Numbered from the stretch's first letter, positions 29,053-40,585 are shown. The stretch: 64,000 bases of DNA from Aeromonas taiwanensis (GCF_000820165.1 NZ_CDDD01000074.1:1-64000), one strand, 5' to 3'. Numbers and translations are program-made. The notes: generated from the sequence alone by a model not told the origin.

Positions 29053-29180
29053 AAAAAAATGAAGCCCAATGTCATGAAGACGTTGGGCTGTAAAAAGGTG
29101 CTACGGAATTGCGACTCTCATCGCAGAAAATTAGAAGGGATCCCCTTCTAAACTGGCAGTGGGATAATAAAGGGGCGCAA
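29053..29180 (-). ncRNA. Candidate small RNA with three hairpins (about 128 nt)
   Basis: On the minus strand, a TTCTCA-17-TATGTA promoter-like pair (29215-29187) is followed by a TTAGAAGGG/CCCTTCTAA 9-bp hairpin (29151-29131), a TGCGA/TCGCA hairpin (29125-29110), and an 11-bp terminator hairpin with one wobble (29089-29063), then TCA and seven T. The layout is that of a bacterial small RNA. I do not recognise the family. Confidence 0.5.
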
Positions 29181-29314
29181 ACGTTTTACATAGCGTAATC
29201 CACCAGGATTGAGAAGAACCTCTCACTATTTAAAAAATGTCCGGCTAATCCCCGCTCCCCTCTTGGCAAGCGCCCATTTATCAGTACAGCCTGATGGAAC
29301 TATCAGAAAACAAA

Positions 29315-29345
29315 AAAGCCCTGAATAATCAGGGCTTTCTTTTTA
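29315..29345. terminator. Bidirectional terminator downstream of the nitroreductase gene
   Basis: AAAGCCCTGA-ATAA-TCAGGGCTTT, 10-bp perfect stem, with A-run and T-run on the two sides. Confidence 0.9.
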
Positions 29346-29355
29346 TTTTTATGGC

Positions 29356-29904
29356 TCAGAAGCGGCGCACGAAGTCCGCCATCGGCAGCTCGCGCAGCTT
29401 GCGAGCCTCCAGCATGGGGGTACCGAGGTAGAGGAAGCCCACCAGCTGATCCTCCGGTGCCAGCCCCAGTCCGGCGTTGATCCCCGCATCGAAGATAAAC
29501 CAGCCGGAGCGCCAGATGCCGTTGAAGCCCTGGGCCTGGGCCGCCATCTGCATCGCCATCAGGGCACAACCGGCGGAGAGCTCCTGCTCCAGTTTCGGCA
29601 CCTTGGGGTGCGCCTGATACCGGGTCGCGACCGCGATGACCAGAGGCGCGCGCAGGGGGGCAGTCCGAGACTTCTCGACGCTGTCCTCATCCTCCCCACG
29701 AGCACGGGCGGCGTTGGCCAGCAGGGTGCCCAGGCGCTCGCGCCCCTCCCCTTCAAACAGGATGAACTGCCAGGGGGTCAGGGTGCCGTGATCCGGCGCA
29801 CGCAGCCCCGCCTTCAGGATATTGTCCAGTGCCTCGCCGCTCGGCGCCGGTTCGGTCAGGCGGCCACAGGAGTGGCGATTGAGCAGTAGCGTCAGTGCAT
29901 CCAT
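29356..29904 (-). CDS. ydjA: YdjA-type nitroreductase family flavoprotein
   Basis: 182-residue FMN-dependent NAD(P)H oxidoreductase of the minimal nitroreductase type. The N-terminus [17 protein letters not shown] and the FMN-binding [18 protein letters not shown] are typical of YdjA, and the end has LGFLYLGTP-like VGFLYLGTP. The physiological substrate is unknown. AAGGAG lies 7 bases before the ATG at 29904. It is 50 bases downstream of the autotransporter gene, with an AGGGGCG/CGCCCCT hairpin (29927-29944) between them. Confidence 0.9.
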   Translation of the reverse strand: MDALTLLLNRHSCGRLTEPAPSGEALDNILKAGLRAPDHGTLTPWQFILFEGEGRERLGTLLANAARARGEDEDSVEKSRTAPLRAPLVIAVATRYQAHPKVPKLEQELSAGCALMAMQMAAQAQGFNGIWRSGWFIFDAGINAGLGLAPEDQLVGFLYLGTPMLEARKLRELPMADFVRRF

Positions 29905-29954
29905 TCGATGCTCCTTCTTGGTCGTGAGGGGCGGTATCGCCCCTGTCTATGGGG

Positions 29955-32483
29955 TCAGAACGGCTTGGAGAGATTGATGCGCCACTCCCAGATGTTGAGC
30001 CCATCCTGCCCTATGCTGGTGTACCCGGCACTGGTGGTCAGGGTGGCCTCGCTGCCGATCAGGGTGCGCACGCCCAATCGCACCGTCCCGCTGAGGGGAT
30101 CGGTACGCGCCGAGCTGAGATCGCCCGTCAGGATATAGCCATCGTTCGGCCGTTCAAAGCCATAATCCAGCCCCAGCTCACCGTAAGGCATCAGCGGCCG
30201 GCCCTGGCGGGTGTAATAGACGCTGCTGAATTCGACCGTGCCCGTCAGGTTGCCCTGATTGTCACTGTCGCTGTCCCGCGCCAGCCGCACGGCCAGCCCC
30301 CGGTAATCCCCCTCCATCCGGTATCCGTCGCTGCGGTCATGGCTGTAATTGATGGCCAGCCGCGGGCGCACCGACGTCTCGGACCAGAAGTACTGGCCGA
30401 TGGCTCCCAGGCTGCCACCAAAAGAGGTCGACCCATAGTCGCCGGAGAGGAAGAGCAGCTCCTGGGTATTGTCCATCCAGCCGTAGACCAGGCTGCCATC
30501 CAGCATCCAGCTCTCCGACAGCGGGTACGCCAGATAGGGGCCCAGGTTGTATCCCCAGGCCGCCAGCTGCATGCCGCCATTGAAAGCGTCCACCCTGCTG
30601 TCGACCCGGGAGATGCTGAAGCCGAGGATGAGGCGGTTATCCAGCCGGGTGTCCGCCCCCAGGCTGAACACATTGGTCAAACCCGAGATGTCGAGCCCGT
30701 GGCGGTGATCCGAGATGTCATAGTAGACCTCATCCGCCCAGAGGTTCCAGCGCCGCTCTGCCGGTTGCACGGCGGCAGGCGGCTCTTCGGCCGCTACCTG
30801 ACCCGCGGCCAGTTCGACGCGGCTGAAGGGGCAATCCGGATAGTGATCCCGCTGCTCGGCGGGCAGGCGATCCCGCTCGTCCGGCATCACACACAGGGTG
30901 CGCTCGTCGAGGGCCCGCTCGCTCGCTTGCTGCCCTGCCGTCACCCGACCCGGCAAGACCGCTGGCAGCTCAACCCTGCCCGGCAGCGTGATAGTGGGCC
31001 TCTCCCCCAGGGGCGGCCTCGTCGGCATCATCCCCTGGGGCGGCACCGTGCCGATGGGTGGCTGTGTTCCCCCCGGCCGATCGGGCAACAGACCGCCCGG
31101 CCTTGTCGGCATCATCCCCTGGGGCGGCACAGTGCCGATGGGTGGCTGTGTTCCCCCCGGCCGCTCGGGTAACAGACCGCCCGGCCTTGTCGGCATCACC
31201 CCCTGAGGTGGCACTGTACCGATGGGTGGCTGTGTTCCCCCCGGTCGATCGGGTAGCAGACTGCCCGGCCTTGTCGGCATCGTCCCCTGGGGCGGCACAG
31301 TGCCGATGGGAGGCTGCACTCCACCCGGTCGGGTAGGCATCACCCCTTGAGGTGGCACAGTACCGATCGGCGGCTGCACTCCACCCGGCCTTGTCGGCAT
31401 CACCCCCTGAGGTGGCACTGTACCGATGGGTGGCTGTGTTCCACCCGGTCGATCGGGCAACAGACTGCCCGGCCTTGTCGGCATCATCCCCTGGGGTGGC
31501 ACGGCGCCAGTGGGCGGCTGTGTTCCACCCGGTCGATCGGGTAGCAGACTGCCCGGTCTCGTCGGCATCATGCCCTGGGGCGGCTGTACGCCCCCCGGCC
31601 GATTGGGTAACAACGTCCCCGGCCGGGTCGGCATCACCCCCTGGGGTGGTACGGCGCCGATGGGCGGCTGTGTTCCACCCGGTCGATTGGGTAACAACGT
31701 CCCCGGCCGGGTCGGCATCACCCCCTGGGGCGGCACAGCGCCGATGGGCGGCTGTGTTCCACCCGGTCGATCGGGTAGCAGACTGCCCGGCCTTGTCGGC
31801 ATCATCCCCTGGGGCGGCACGGCGCCGATGGGCGGCTGTGTTCCACCCGGTCGATCGGGTAGCAGACTGCCCGGCCGGGTCGGCATCATGCCCTGTGGTG
31901 GCACGGCGCCAGTGGGCGGCTGTGTTCCACCCGGTCGATTGGGTAACAACGTCCCCGGCCGGGTCGGCATCACCCCCTGGGGTGGCACGGCGCCGATGGG
32001 CGGCTGTGTTCCACCCGGCCGATCGGGCAACAGACTGCCCGGCCTCGTCGGCATCATGCCTTGGGGGGGCAGGATAGGCCCGGAGGGCGGGGTGAAGTGA
32101 TCCGGGAAGGTGAAATGACCAGGCTGCTGGTTATCCGTATCGAGCAAGACCCGCTTGCCGCTCCCGTCGTCATAGGCATACAGCTTGTGCGTCCCCCCGT
32201 TCTGGACTTCGGGGGAGAGGGTCAGGTGCAACCCCCTCCTGTCTTGCTGCCAGCTGTCGTAGATCTGGTTCTGCTTGGCGGATTCGACCTCGAACTGGCC
32301 GGGAGAGATGGCGGACAGCCAGACGGAGTGCTGCTGATCGGCGGTCCAGCCGAGAAAGACGAGACGCCCCGCCGGATCGGCGGCGGCGTTGATGCCGTAC
32401 AAGCTCATCGCCATGCTCCAGGCGACAAGGCTCAAGGGGCAACCCGGCCCCCGGGCCGGCATCCGTGATTCAGTTAGGCTCAT
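29955..32483 (-). CDS. Autotransporter with a proline-rich tandem-repeat passenger
   Basis: 842-residue secreted/outer-membrane protein. A signal peptide (hydrophobic around residues 16-33, AWSMAMSLYGINAAA) is followed by a globular stretch of about 95 residues, then about 13 units of a Pro/Gly-rich repeat (PPIGAVPPQGMMPTRPGSLL core; full unit 28 residues, with short units of 20 and 22), a linker with two cysteines, and from about residue 575 an autotransporter-type beta-barrel that ends in LSKPF, with the terminal Phe typical of outer-membrane proteins. AAGGA 7 bases before the ATG supports the start. I do not recognise the passenger. Function unknown; adhesion or a stalk are possibilities. 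Confidence 0.82.
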   Translation of the reverse strand: MSLTESRMPARGPGCPLSLVAWSMAMSLYGINAAADPAGRLVFLGWTADQQHSVWLSAISPGQFEVESAKQNQIYDSWQQDRRGLHLTLSPEVQNGGTHKLYAYDDGSGKRVLLDTDNQQPGHFTFPDHFTPPSGPILPPQGMMPTRPGSLLPDRPGGTQPPIGAVPPQGVMPTRPGTLLPNRPGGTQPPTGAVPPQGMMPTRPGSLLPDRPGGTQPPIGAVPPQGMMPTRPGSLLPDRPGGTQPPIGAVPPQGVMPTRPGTLLPNRPGGTQPPIGAVPPQGVMPTRPGTLLPNRPGGVQPPQGMMPTRPGSLLPDRPGGTQPPTGAVPPQGMMPTRPGSLLPDRPGGTQPPIGTVPPQGVMPTRPGGVQPPIGTVPPQGVMPTRPGGVQPPIGTVPPQGTMPTRPGSLLPDRPGGTQPPIGTVPPQGVMPTRPGGLLPERPGGTQPPIGTVPPQGMMPTRPGGLLPDRPGGTQPPIGTVPPQGMMPTRPPLGERPTITLPGRVELPAVLPGRVTAGQQASERALDERTLCVMPDERDRLPAEQRDHYPDCPFSRVELAAGQVAAEEPPAAVQPAERRWNLWADEVYYDISDHRHGLDISGLTNVFSLGADTRLDNRLILGFSISRVDSRVDAFNGGMQLAAWGYNLGPYLAYPLSESWMLDGSLVYGWMDNTQELLFLSGDYGSTSFGGSLGAIGQYFWSETSVRPRLAINYSHDRSDGYRMEGDYRGLAVRLARDSDSDNQGNLTGTVEFSSVYYTRQGRPLMPYGELGLDYGFERPNDGYILTGDLSSARTDPLSGTVRLGVRTLIGSEATLTTSAGYTSIGQDGLNIWEWRINLSKPF
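31008..32095 (-). repeat. 84-bp coding tandem repeat array in the autotransporter
   Basis: About 13 copies of an 84-bp unit, with variants of 66 and 60 bp that keep the reading frame. N-proximal units read PPxGAVPPQG and C-proximal units PPIGTVPPQG, so the array has two subfamilies. Copy number probably varies by strain. Confidence 0.92.
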
Positions 32484-32692
32484 GTGGTTTCCTTACCGAA
32501 CAAGCATCTATCCAGCACCCGACCATGCCCCCCATTGAGGGACAAAGATGGCCGATGGCCGAAACGCTGGGCCCAGTACACCCAAACCGGCTGGCCCCCC
32601 GACACCGCGGCCCACTCCTGGCCGACAAGGTGTTGATAACTCAAATACAACCATAGGCTCCCCGGTGAGACCGCCTGCCGGGCGCAAGACAA

Positions 32693-32715
32693 GAAAAGGG
32701 ACCCGAGGGTCCCTT
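32693..32715 (-). terminator. Terminator after fadH
   Basis: AAGGGACCC-TC-GGGTCCCTT hairpin on the minus strand, followed by TTCTT; 20 bases after the fadH stop. Confidence 0.8.
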
Positions 32716-32734
32716 CGTTGCACTATGCACCAGT

Positions 32735-35092
<2,358 letters not shown>

Positions 35093-36937
35093 ATGTCTAT
35101 TTTCAAAGGTCTGGGGTGGCTCTTTCGCAGCCTCTGGCGCCTGCTCAACTTTACCCGATTGATGCTGGTCAACCTGCTGTTTCTGCTCATCGTGCTGGTC
35201 ATCGTCGTCAGCATCAACCAGAACGAGGCCCCCAGTACGCCCATCGAGGGTGCCCTCACCCTCAATCTCGCTGGCGTGCTGGTGGAACAGCGCACCCAGG
35301 CCGACCCCACGGTGCAACTGCTCAAACAGATCGACAAGAGCGACGATCAGCCCAGCGAGATCGTCCTGTCCGATCTGCTGTGGGCCATCAGGAGCGCCGG
35401 GGATGACGATCGCATCAAGGCACTGGTGATCAAGCCCCAGGGCTTGCAGGGGGCCAGCCTCTCCAAGCTGCAGGAAGTGGCGAGCGCCATCGACGACTTC
35501 AAGGAGAGCGGCAAACCCGTCATCGCCATGGCCGACTACTACGGCCAGGGTGCCTACCTGCTCGCCGCCCACGCCGATCACGTGCTGCTCAACCAGAGTG
35601 GTGCCGTGCTGATCGAAGGGCTCGGCGTCTACCAGACCTACTTCAAGTCGGCGCTGGAGAAGCTCAACGTCACCCCCCATGTGTTCAAGGTCGGCACTTA
35701 CAAATCCTTCGTCGAGCCCTACACCCGGGACGAGATGTCCCCCGAGAGCAAGGAGGCGAACCAGCGCTGGCTGGATCAGCTATGGCAATCCTATGTGACC
35801 GACGTGGCCGAGCAGCGGGAGATCGAGCCCGATGCCGTCGCGCCGAACAAGGACCGCTTCCTCGAACTGCTGCGCAAGGCCGGTGGCAATGCCGCCAACT
35901 ACGCCCTCGACAACGGTCTGGTGGACCAGCTCGCCACCCGTGACGAGATGACCCAGGCGGTGATCAAGGAAGTGGGCGAGGCCGAGGATCACGGCTGGAA
36001 AGGGGTGGGTCTGAAAGAGTATCTGGCCGCCATTCCGGAGCAATATCCCCAGAGCGGCAAGGATGAGGTGGGTCTGATCCTCGCCAGCGGTGCCATCATG
36101 GACGGGGTTCAGCCCGCCGGCACCATAGGCGGCGACAGCCTCTCCGATCTGCTGGCCGAGGCCCGCCGCGACGACCAGGTGAAGGCCGTGGTACTGCGGG
36201 TCGACAGCCCGGGGGGCAGCGCCTTCGCCGCCGAGCAGATCCGCGCCGAGCTGCTGGCCCTGAAGCAGGCGGGCAAGCCTGTGGTCATCTCCATGGGCAG
36301 CTACGCCGCCTCTGGGGGCTACTGGATCTCCGCCGACGCGGACAAGATCTTCGCCTCCCCCACCACCCTTACGGGCTCCATCGGGGTGTTCGGCATGTTC
36401 GCCACCATCGAGAAGGCACTCTCCCAGTATGGGGTGCACACCGACGGCGTCGGCACCACGGACTTCGTGGGGGTCGGCCTGACCCGGGCCCTGCCGGAAC
36501 ACGTAGGCGAGGCCATCCAGCTCAGTGTGGAAGACACCTACCAGCGCTTCGTCGGCCTGGTGGGCAAGGGCCGTGGCCTGAGCCCGGAAGAGGCGGAGAA
36601 AGCCGCCGAAGGCCGGGTCTGGACCGGGCAGGATGCCAAGGAGCTGGGGCTGGTGGACGAGTTCGGCAATCTGGACGACGCCCTCAAGGCGGCCGCCGAG
36701 CTGGCCGACCTCAAGAGCTGGCAGGTCACCCCCATAGCACCGGAAGAGTCTGCCCGGGACAAGTTCCTGCGCGAGCTGTTCGACAGCAGTGCCCGCATTC
36801 TGGCCCCGCACCTGCAGAGCTGGCTGCCCGCCGGGCTCGGCAAGTCGCTGCTGGAGATGAACCGCACGCTAGATCCCCTCACCCGCTTCAACGATCCGCA
36901 AGGCACCTATGCCTTCTGCCCGGTCTGTGTCCAGTGA
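35093..36937 (+). CDS. sppA: Signal peptide peptidase SppA, long form
   Basis: Membrane-bound serine protease that degrades cleaved signal peptides. The 614-residue protein (E. coli 618) has an N-terminal anchor near residues 22-42, and tandem S49 domains. The Ser-Lys dyad is visible: Lys in KVGTYKSFVEPY of the first domain and the nucleophile in SMGSYAASGGYW of the second. The start gives MSIFKGLGWLFRSLWR as in relatives; no strong ribosome site is seen. It is divergent from fadH. Confidence 0.96.
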   Translation: MSIFKGLGWLFRSLWRLLNFTRLMLVNLLFLLIVLVIVVSINQNEAPSTPIEGALTLNLAGVLVEQRTQADPTVQLLKQIDKSDDQPSEIVLSDLLWAIRSAGDDDRIKALVIKPQGLQGASLSKLQEVASAIDDFKESGKPVIAMADYYGQGAYLLAAHADHVLLNQSGAVLIEGLGVYQTYFKSALEKLNVTPHVFKVGTYKSFVEPYTRDEMSPESKEANQRWLDQLWQSYVTDVAEQREIEPDAVAPNKDRFLELLRKAGGNAANYALDNGLVDQLATRDEMTQAVIKEVGEAEDHGWKGVGLKEYLAAIPEQYPQSGKDEVGLILASGAIMDGVQPAGTIGGDSLSDLLAEARRDDQVKAVVLRVDSPGGSAFAAEQIRAELLALKQAGKPVVISMGSYAASGGYWISADADKIFASPTTLTGSIGVFGMFATIEKALSQYGVHTDGVGTTDFVGVGLTRALPEHVGEAIQLSVEDTYQRFVGLVGKGRGLSPEEAEKAAEGRVWTGQDAKELGLVDEFGNLDDALKAAAELADLKSWQVTPIAPEESARDKFLRELFDSSARILAPHLQSWLPAGLGKSLLEMNRTLDPLTRFNDPQGTYAFCPVCVQ

Positions 36938-36950
36938 CGTGACTCTCCAT

Positions 36951-36978
36951 AAAAAAACCGCCCTCGGGCGGTTTTTTT
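36951..36978. terminator. Bidirectional terminator between sppA and the NUDIX gene
   Basis: ACCGCCC-TC-GGGCGGT stem with seven A before and seven T after. Confidence 0.92.
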
Positions 36979-36999
36979 ATGGGCGAAGAGAAGAAAGCC

Positions 37000-37557
37000 T
37001 CAGGCCAGCAGGCCGGATTCATGCCAGCGGTGCAGCTCGGCCAGCACCCGGGTCTCCCGCACCGTCCACTGGGGGCAGGGGCCGGCCAGCTGGGTCTTGT
37101 TGGTCTGCAGCGCCTCATCCAGCGCAAACCAGCCCGGCGAGAAGCCGAGGCGGATCTCGTAAGGCTGGGGGCGCGGCTCGCTCCACCCCTCCCCCACCTG
37201 GCAGAGGTAGTAGGAGGAGCGAATGCAGTAGGCGTCGTAGTCCGGCTCCCGGGCGGCGCGGTACTCCCGCGTCTGCCCGAGCAGGGGCCCCACCGCCAGC
37301 AGCTCGGCGCCACACTCCTCCAGCAGCTCCCGGGCCAGGGCGGTGCCATGGCACTCCCCCGCCTCGACACCACCACCGGGGAACATGAGATCGCCGTTGA
37401 CGCGGGAATGCACCAGCAGGAGCCGGTCACCGCGCAGCACCACGGCTCTCACCGTGCTGCGCTCCAGCACCCGACCCTCGCAGTGGATCTGGCCGTGCAC
37501 GAGACGAATGTCGAAGGGGTCGGCCCATTCGGGGGTCGCAGACAGGGACGGGATCAT
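37000..37557 (-). CDS. NUDIX hydrolase
   Basis: 185-residue hydrolase of nucleoside diphosphate derivatives. The full NUDIX box is present as GGVEAGECHG...RELLEECG, matching GX5EX7REUXEEXGU. The substrate cannot be predicted. The ATG at 37557 overlaps the stop of the upstream lipoprotein gene by four bases (ATGA), so the two are translated together. Confidence 0.9.
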   Translation of the reverse strand: MIPSLSATPEWADPFDIRLVHGQIHCEGRVLERSTVRAVVLRGDRLLLVHSRVNGDLMFPGGGVEAGECHGTALARELLEECGAELLAVGPLLGQTREYRAAREPDYDAYCIRSSYYLCQVGEGWSEPRPQPYEIRLGFSPGWFALDEALQTNKTQLAGPCPQWTVRETRVLAELHRWHESGLLA

Positions 37558-38357
37558 GGGGTGCGGTAGGTCCCTTGTTTGAGCGCGTCGACGATGACGG
37601 CAGCCTGCTCGTCCAGCCGTTCCTGCTCTGCCTTGCCGATGGCGTGGTAGATGCCGAGCCGCACGGAGGAGACCTCTTGCTGCTCCTGGAAGGATTCGCT
37701 CACCTTGCCCCACAGGTAGGCCTGCTCAAACCCCTTCTGCCCCATGTAGAGGGTACTGAGGGCCGTGAGGATGCGGCTGTTCACCTGCTCCCCTTCCCGG
37801 TAGAGGGAGAGGGCGTGGTGCATCAGGGCGATGGCTTTTTGTGGATCGTGCTTGGCGTAGATGCCACCGAGCGCCAGCTGCAGCTCGGGCTCCTCGAGGG
37901 CCGGGGTGCCTTCCAGCGCCATGAAGCTGGCGCGGGCCTGGGGATTGGTGTTGTTGGTCCAGTGCCACAGCAGCAGGTAGGGATCCCGGGAGCCACGGGT
38001 CTGGGCATCCAGCTGCTCCAGCTGGCTGCCGGCCGCCAGCATGCCCTCCACCCTGGGGCTCTTCTGCTCGCGAGCCCGCTTGTACTCGATGTTGGTGGAG
38101 TGTTCGGCACAGTGCAGGTAGCGCTCCAGGCCGCGCATCAACTCGTACTTGCGCCTGTCCGTCTCCTCCGTCTGCAGGTAGTAGCGGGCGCGGATGACGT
38201 CGCTGCGCTCATAACGACACCAGCCGTCGTCCACCAGATCGGCGCACAACGCCGGATTCTGGCTGCAGATGTTGTGGATCCTGTCGTCTTCGCAGGCCGT
38301 CAGCGTCAGGCAGCAGGCGAGAGAGAGCAGTAACGGACGCTGTGGGAATAGGGTCAT
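37554..38357 (-). CDS. DUF2989-family lipoprotein
   Basis: 267-residue lipoprotein with a signal peptide and lipobox LTAC (Cys22). The rest is helical with TPR-like repeats (ALGGIYAKHDPQKAIALMHHALSLY), suggesting a scaffold for protein contacts. It matches a family of unknown function found in Aeromonas, Vibrio and relatives. It is coupled to the downstream NUDIX gene by an ATGA overlap. Confidence 0.82.
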   Translation of the reverse strand: MTLFPQRPLLLSLACCLTLTACEDDRIHNICSQNPALCADLVDDGWCRYERSDVIRARYYLQTEETDRRKYELMRGLERYLHCAEHSTNIEYKRAREQKSPRVEGMLAAGSQLEQLDAQTRGSRDPYLLLWHWTNNTNPQARASFMALEGTPALEEPELQLALGGIYAKHDPQKAIALMHHALSLYREGEQVNSRILTALSTLYMGQKGFEQAYLWGKVSESFQEQQEVSSVRLGIYHAIGKAEQERLDEQAAVIVDALKQGTYRTP

Positions 38358-38568
38358 GGTTCACGTCTGGTTGGTAACAATCGCAACCCGCCCTGGCCAC
38401 CGCCAACTAGCAAACAGGCTACATATCCATTACAATGCGCGCGCCGTATAAGGCCGCGACTGCAGAATAATATAACGAAACCATCAGCCCTACACTGATC
38501 TGCATTCGACGAATTTTCAATTTGCCCAGGCAATTTGCTTCAACAACGTGAAATAAAGGATCTGGTTA

Positions 38569-39999
38569 ATGACCCACGAGCACTACTTGCAGGCGTGGCA
38601 GGAGAGCCAGGAGCTCGCCGAAGCCATGCAACCCCTGATTGGTCGCCTCTACCGGCAGCAGGGCATCGAGATCACCATCTTTGGACGCCCCCTGCAAAAC
38701 GCCTCCACCATCGACATCCTCAAGGCCCACCGGGTCGTTCGCCGCCACCAGGGAGCCCCCCTCCCCATCCAGCAAAGCTTCCCCCTGCTGCAAGCCATCG
38801 TCGCCCTGAACCCGACCGCCGCCGAGATCGATCTGGGCAAGCTGGCCGTGGGCTACTGGCAGGATCATCAGGATGAGGCGGGCATCGACGACTACCTGCG
38901 CGCCAAGCTGGCACCGGCCCTGGGCCGTGACGTGCCGGCGGCGACCGACGTGGTGCTCTACGGCTTTGGCCGCATCGGCCGCCTGCTGGCCCGCCTGCTC
39001 ATCGAGCGCACCGGCGCCGCCAACTCCCTGCGCCTGCGCGCCATCGTCGTGCGCGGCGGTCGTGACGGGGATCTGGAGAAGCGCGCCAGCCTGCTGCGCC
39101 GCGACTCCGTCCACGGCCCCTTCAACGGCTCCATCGAGGTGGATGTGGAGCGCAGCGCCATCATCGCCAACGGCACCTTCATCCAGGTGATCTACGCCAA
39201 CAGCCCGGCCGACATCGACTACACCGCCTATGGCATCGATAACGCGCTGATCGTCGACAACACCGGCGTCTGGCGTGACGAGGCGGGTCTGTCCGAGCAC
39301 CTCAAGGCGCGCGGCGCCGCCCGGGTACTGCTGACCGCCCCCGGCAAGGGGGAGATGAAGAACGTGGTGTTCGGGGTCAACCACGAGGTGATAGGCCCGG
39401 ATGACAAGATAGTCTCCGCCGCCTCCTGCACCACCAACGCCATCACCCCCGTGCTCAAGGTGATGCAGGACAAGTACGGCATCCGCCACGGCCACGTGGA
39501 GACGGTCCACTCCTACACCAACGATCAGAACCTGATCGACAACTATCACAAGGGCGAGCGCCGCGGTCGCAGCGCAGCCCTCAACATGGTGATGACCAGC
39601 ACCGGCGCCGCCAAGGCGGTGGCCAAGGCGCTGCCCGAGCTCAAGGGCAAGCTGACCGGCAACGCAATCCGGGTGCCGACCCCCAACGTCTCTCTGGCCA
39701 TCATCAACCTGTCCCTGGAGCAGGCCACCGATCGGGAGAGCCTCAACACCTATCTGCAACAGATGGCGCTGAGCTCCGCCCTGCATCGCCAGATCGACTT
39801 CAGTGCCAGCACCGAGCTGGTCTCCTCCGACATGGTGGGTTCCCGCTTCGCGGGCATAGTGGACTCCCAGGCCACCATCGCCGAGGGGGATCACTGCGTG
39901 CTCTACGTGTGGTATGACAACGAGTTCGGATACAGTTGTCAGGTAGTACGGGTGATGGAGCAGATGGCCGGCGTAGTCCGCCAAGATCTGCCCGCCTGA
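38569..39999 (+). CDS. Glyceraldehyde-3-phosphate dehydrogenase, long form
   Basis: 476-residue GAPDH with an extra N-terminal region of about 125 residues before the nucleotide fold (DVVLYGFGRIGRLLARLL). The catalytic Cys is in SAASCTTNAITP and the partner His in ETVHSYTNDQ. The C-terminus has WYDNEFGYSCQ. Classical GAPDH has about 330 residues; this long type occurs in Aeromonas, Vibrio and Shewanella beside a normal gapA. It may serve gluconeogenesis or use NADP, but the cofactor cannot be read with certainty. Followed by yeaC. Confidence 0.93.
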   Translation: MTHEHYLQAWQESQELAEAMQPLIGRLYRQQGIEITIFGRPLQNASTIDILKAHRVVRRHQGAPLPIQQSFPLLQAIVALNPTAAEIDLGKLAVGYWQDHQDEAGIDDYLRAKLAPALGRDVPAATDVVLYGFGRIGRLLARLLIERTGAANSLRLRAIVVRGGRDGDLEKRASLLRRDSVHGPFNGSIEVDVERSAIIANGTFIQVIYANSPADIDYTAYGIDNALIVDNTGVWRDEAGLSEHLKARGAARVLLTAPGKGEMKNVVFGVNHEVIGPDDKIVSAASCTTNAITPVLKVMQDKYGIRHGHVETVHSYTNDQNLIDNYHKGERRGRSAALNMVMTSTGAAKAVAKALPELKGKLTGNAIRVPTPNVSLAIINLSLEQATDRESLNTYLQQMALSSALHRQIDFSASTELVSSDMVGSRFAGIVDSQATIAEGDHCVLYVWYDNEFGYSCQVVRVMEQMAGVVRQDLPA

Positions 40000-40036
40000 T
40001 CCCGGGTTCATGGCTCAATTTTCAAGGAGAGGCCGG

Positions 40037-40330
40037 ATGTCGTCCCAACAAGTGACGTTTCAACAAGCGATAGCACAGATGCCCGAAGAGGTGTACGAGC
40101 GGCTCAAGACCGCGGTCGAACTGGGCAAGTGGCCGGACGGCAAGCCCCTCACCGAGGAGCAGAAGGCCACCTCCCTGCAGGCCGTCATGGCCTGGCAGGC
40201 GATGCACCTTGAGAATCCGGAGCACATGAACATAGGCCGCGACGGCGAGATCGTGATGAAGAGCAAGAGCGAGCTCAAGCGCCAGTATCGCGATGAGGAA
40301 GAGATAGTGCGGGTCGACCTCAGCCACTGA
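40037..40330 (+). CDS. yeaC: YeaC-family (DUF1315) protein
   Basis: 97-residue soluble protein of the DUF1315 family, with EVYERLKTAVELGKWPDGKPLTEEQ and LQAVMAWQAMHLE. The ATG at 40037 has AAGGAGAGG upstream. It lies 37 bases after the GAPDH gene; in E. coli yeaC is also near gapA, so the linkage is old. Function unknown. Confidence 0.9.
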   Translation: MSSQQVTFQQAIAQMPEEVYERLKTAVELGKWPDGKPLTEEQKATSLQAVMAWQAMHLENPEHMNIGRDGEIVMKSKSELKRQYRDEEEIVRVDLSH

Positions 40331-40366
40331 GGCAGGCCACACGTCACCTGTCGCGGTAACGAAACG

Positions 40367-40400
40367 AAAGAGGGGAGCCATCATGGCTCCCCTCTTTTTT
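40367..40400 (+). terminator. Terminator after yeaC
   Basis: A 14-bp stem (AAAGAGGGGAGCCA with its complement), loop TCA, T-run of six. Confidence 0.93.
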
Positions 40401-40418
40401 ATCTCTGCAGAGTGATGC

Positions 40419-40580
40419 CCCTCATCCCCGGCCCGTCTCCCGCAAGGGGAGAAGGGAGCAGGCTCGCAGCTGCGAACAGTAAGCGGGCCATCTGCCGGCA
40501 ATCTTCATGGCAAGCCTCGCGGCCAACAGCACCTCGATCTATCCCCTCTCCCCTGGGGAGAGGGTTAGGGTGAGGGCCGC
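40419..40580. repeat. Pair of inverted dispersed intergenic repeats (REP-like)
   Basis: A left element (40419-40460, CCCTCATCCCCGGCCC and onward) and a right element (40541-40580, CTCTCCCC-TGGGGAGAG then GGTTAGGGTGAGGG) are imperfect inverted copies of a GC-rich palindromic repeat, about 80 bases apart. Such elements are common in gammaproteobacterial intergenic DNA. The stretch between them shows no gene. Confidence 0.65.
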
Positions 40581-40585
40581 AACGC

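Larger units (their letters stand above)
28926..29355. other. 430-base intergenic region with repeats and hairpins
   Basis: No protein gene is supported. It contains two identical 27-base segments (28954-28980 and 29055-29081), a minus-strand candidate small RNA, and the terminator of the nitroreductase gene. It is AT-rich compared with the flanking genes. Confidence 0.75.

Noticed and set aside
31352-32100. Repetitive open frames on the plus strand, and a possible CRISPR-like array
   Set aside because: Both are by-products of the 84-bp coding repeat of the autotransporter. Units abut without unique spacers, so this is not CRISPR.
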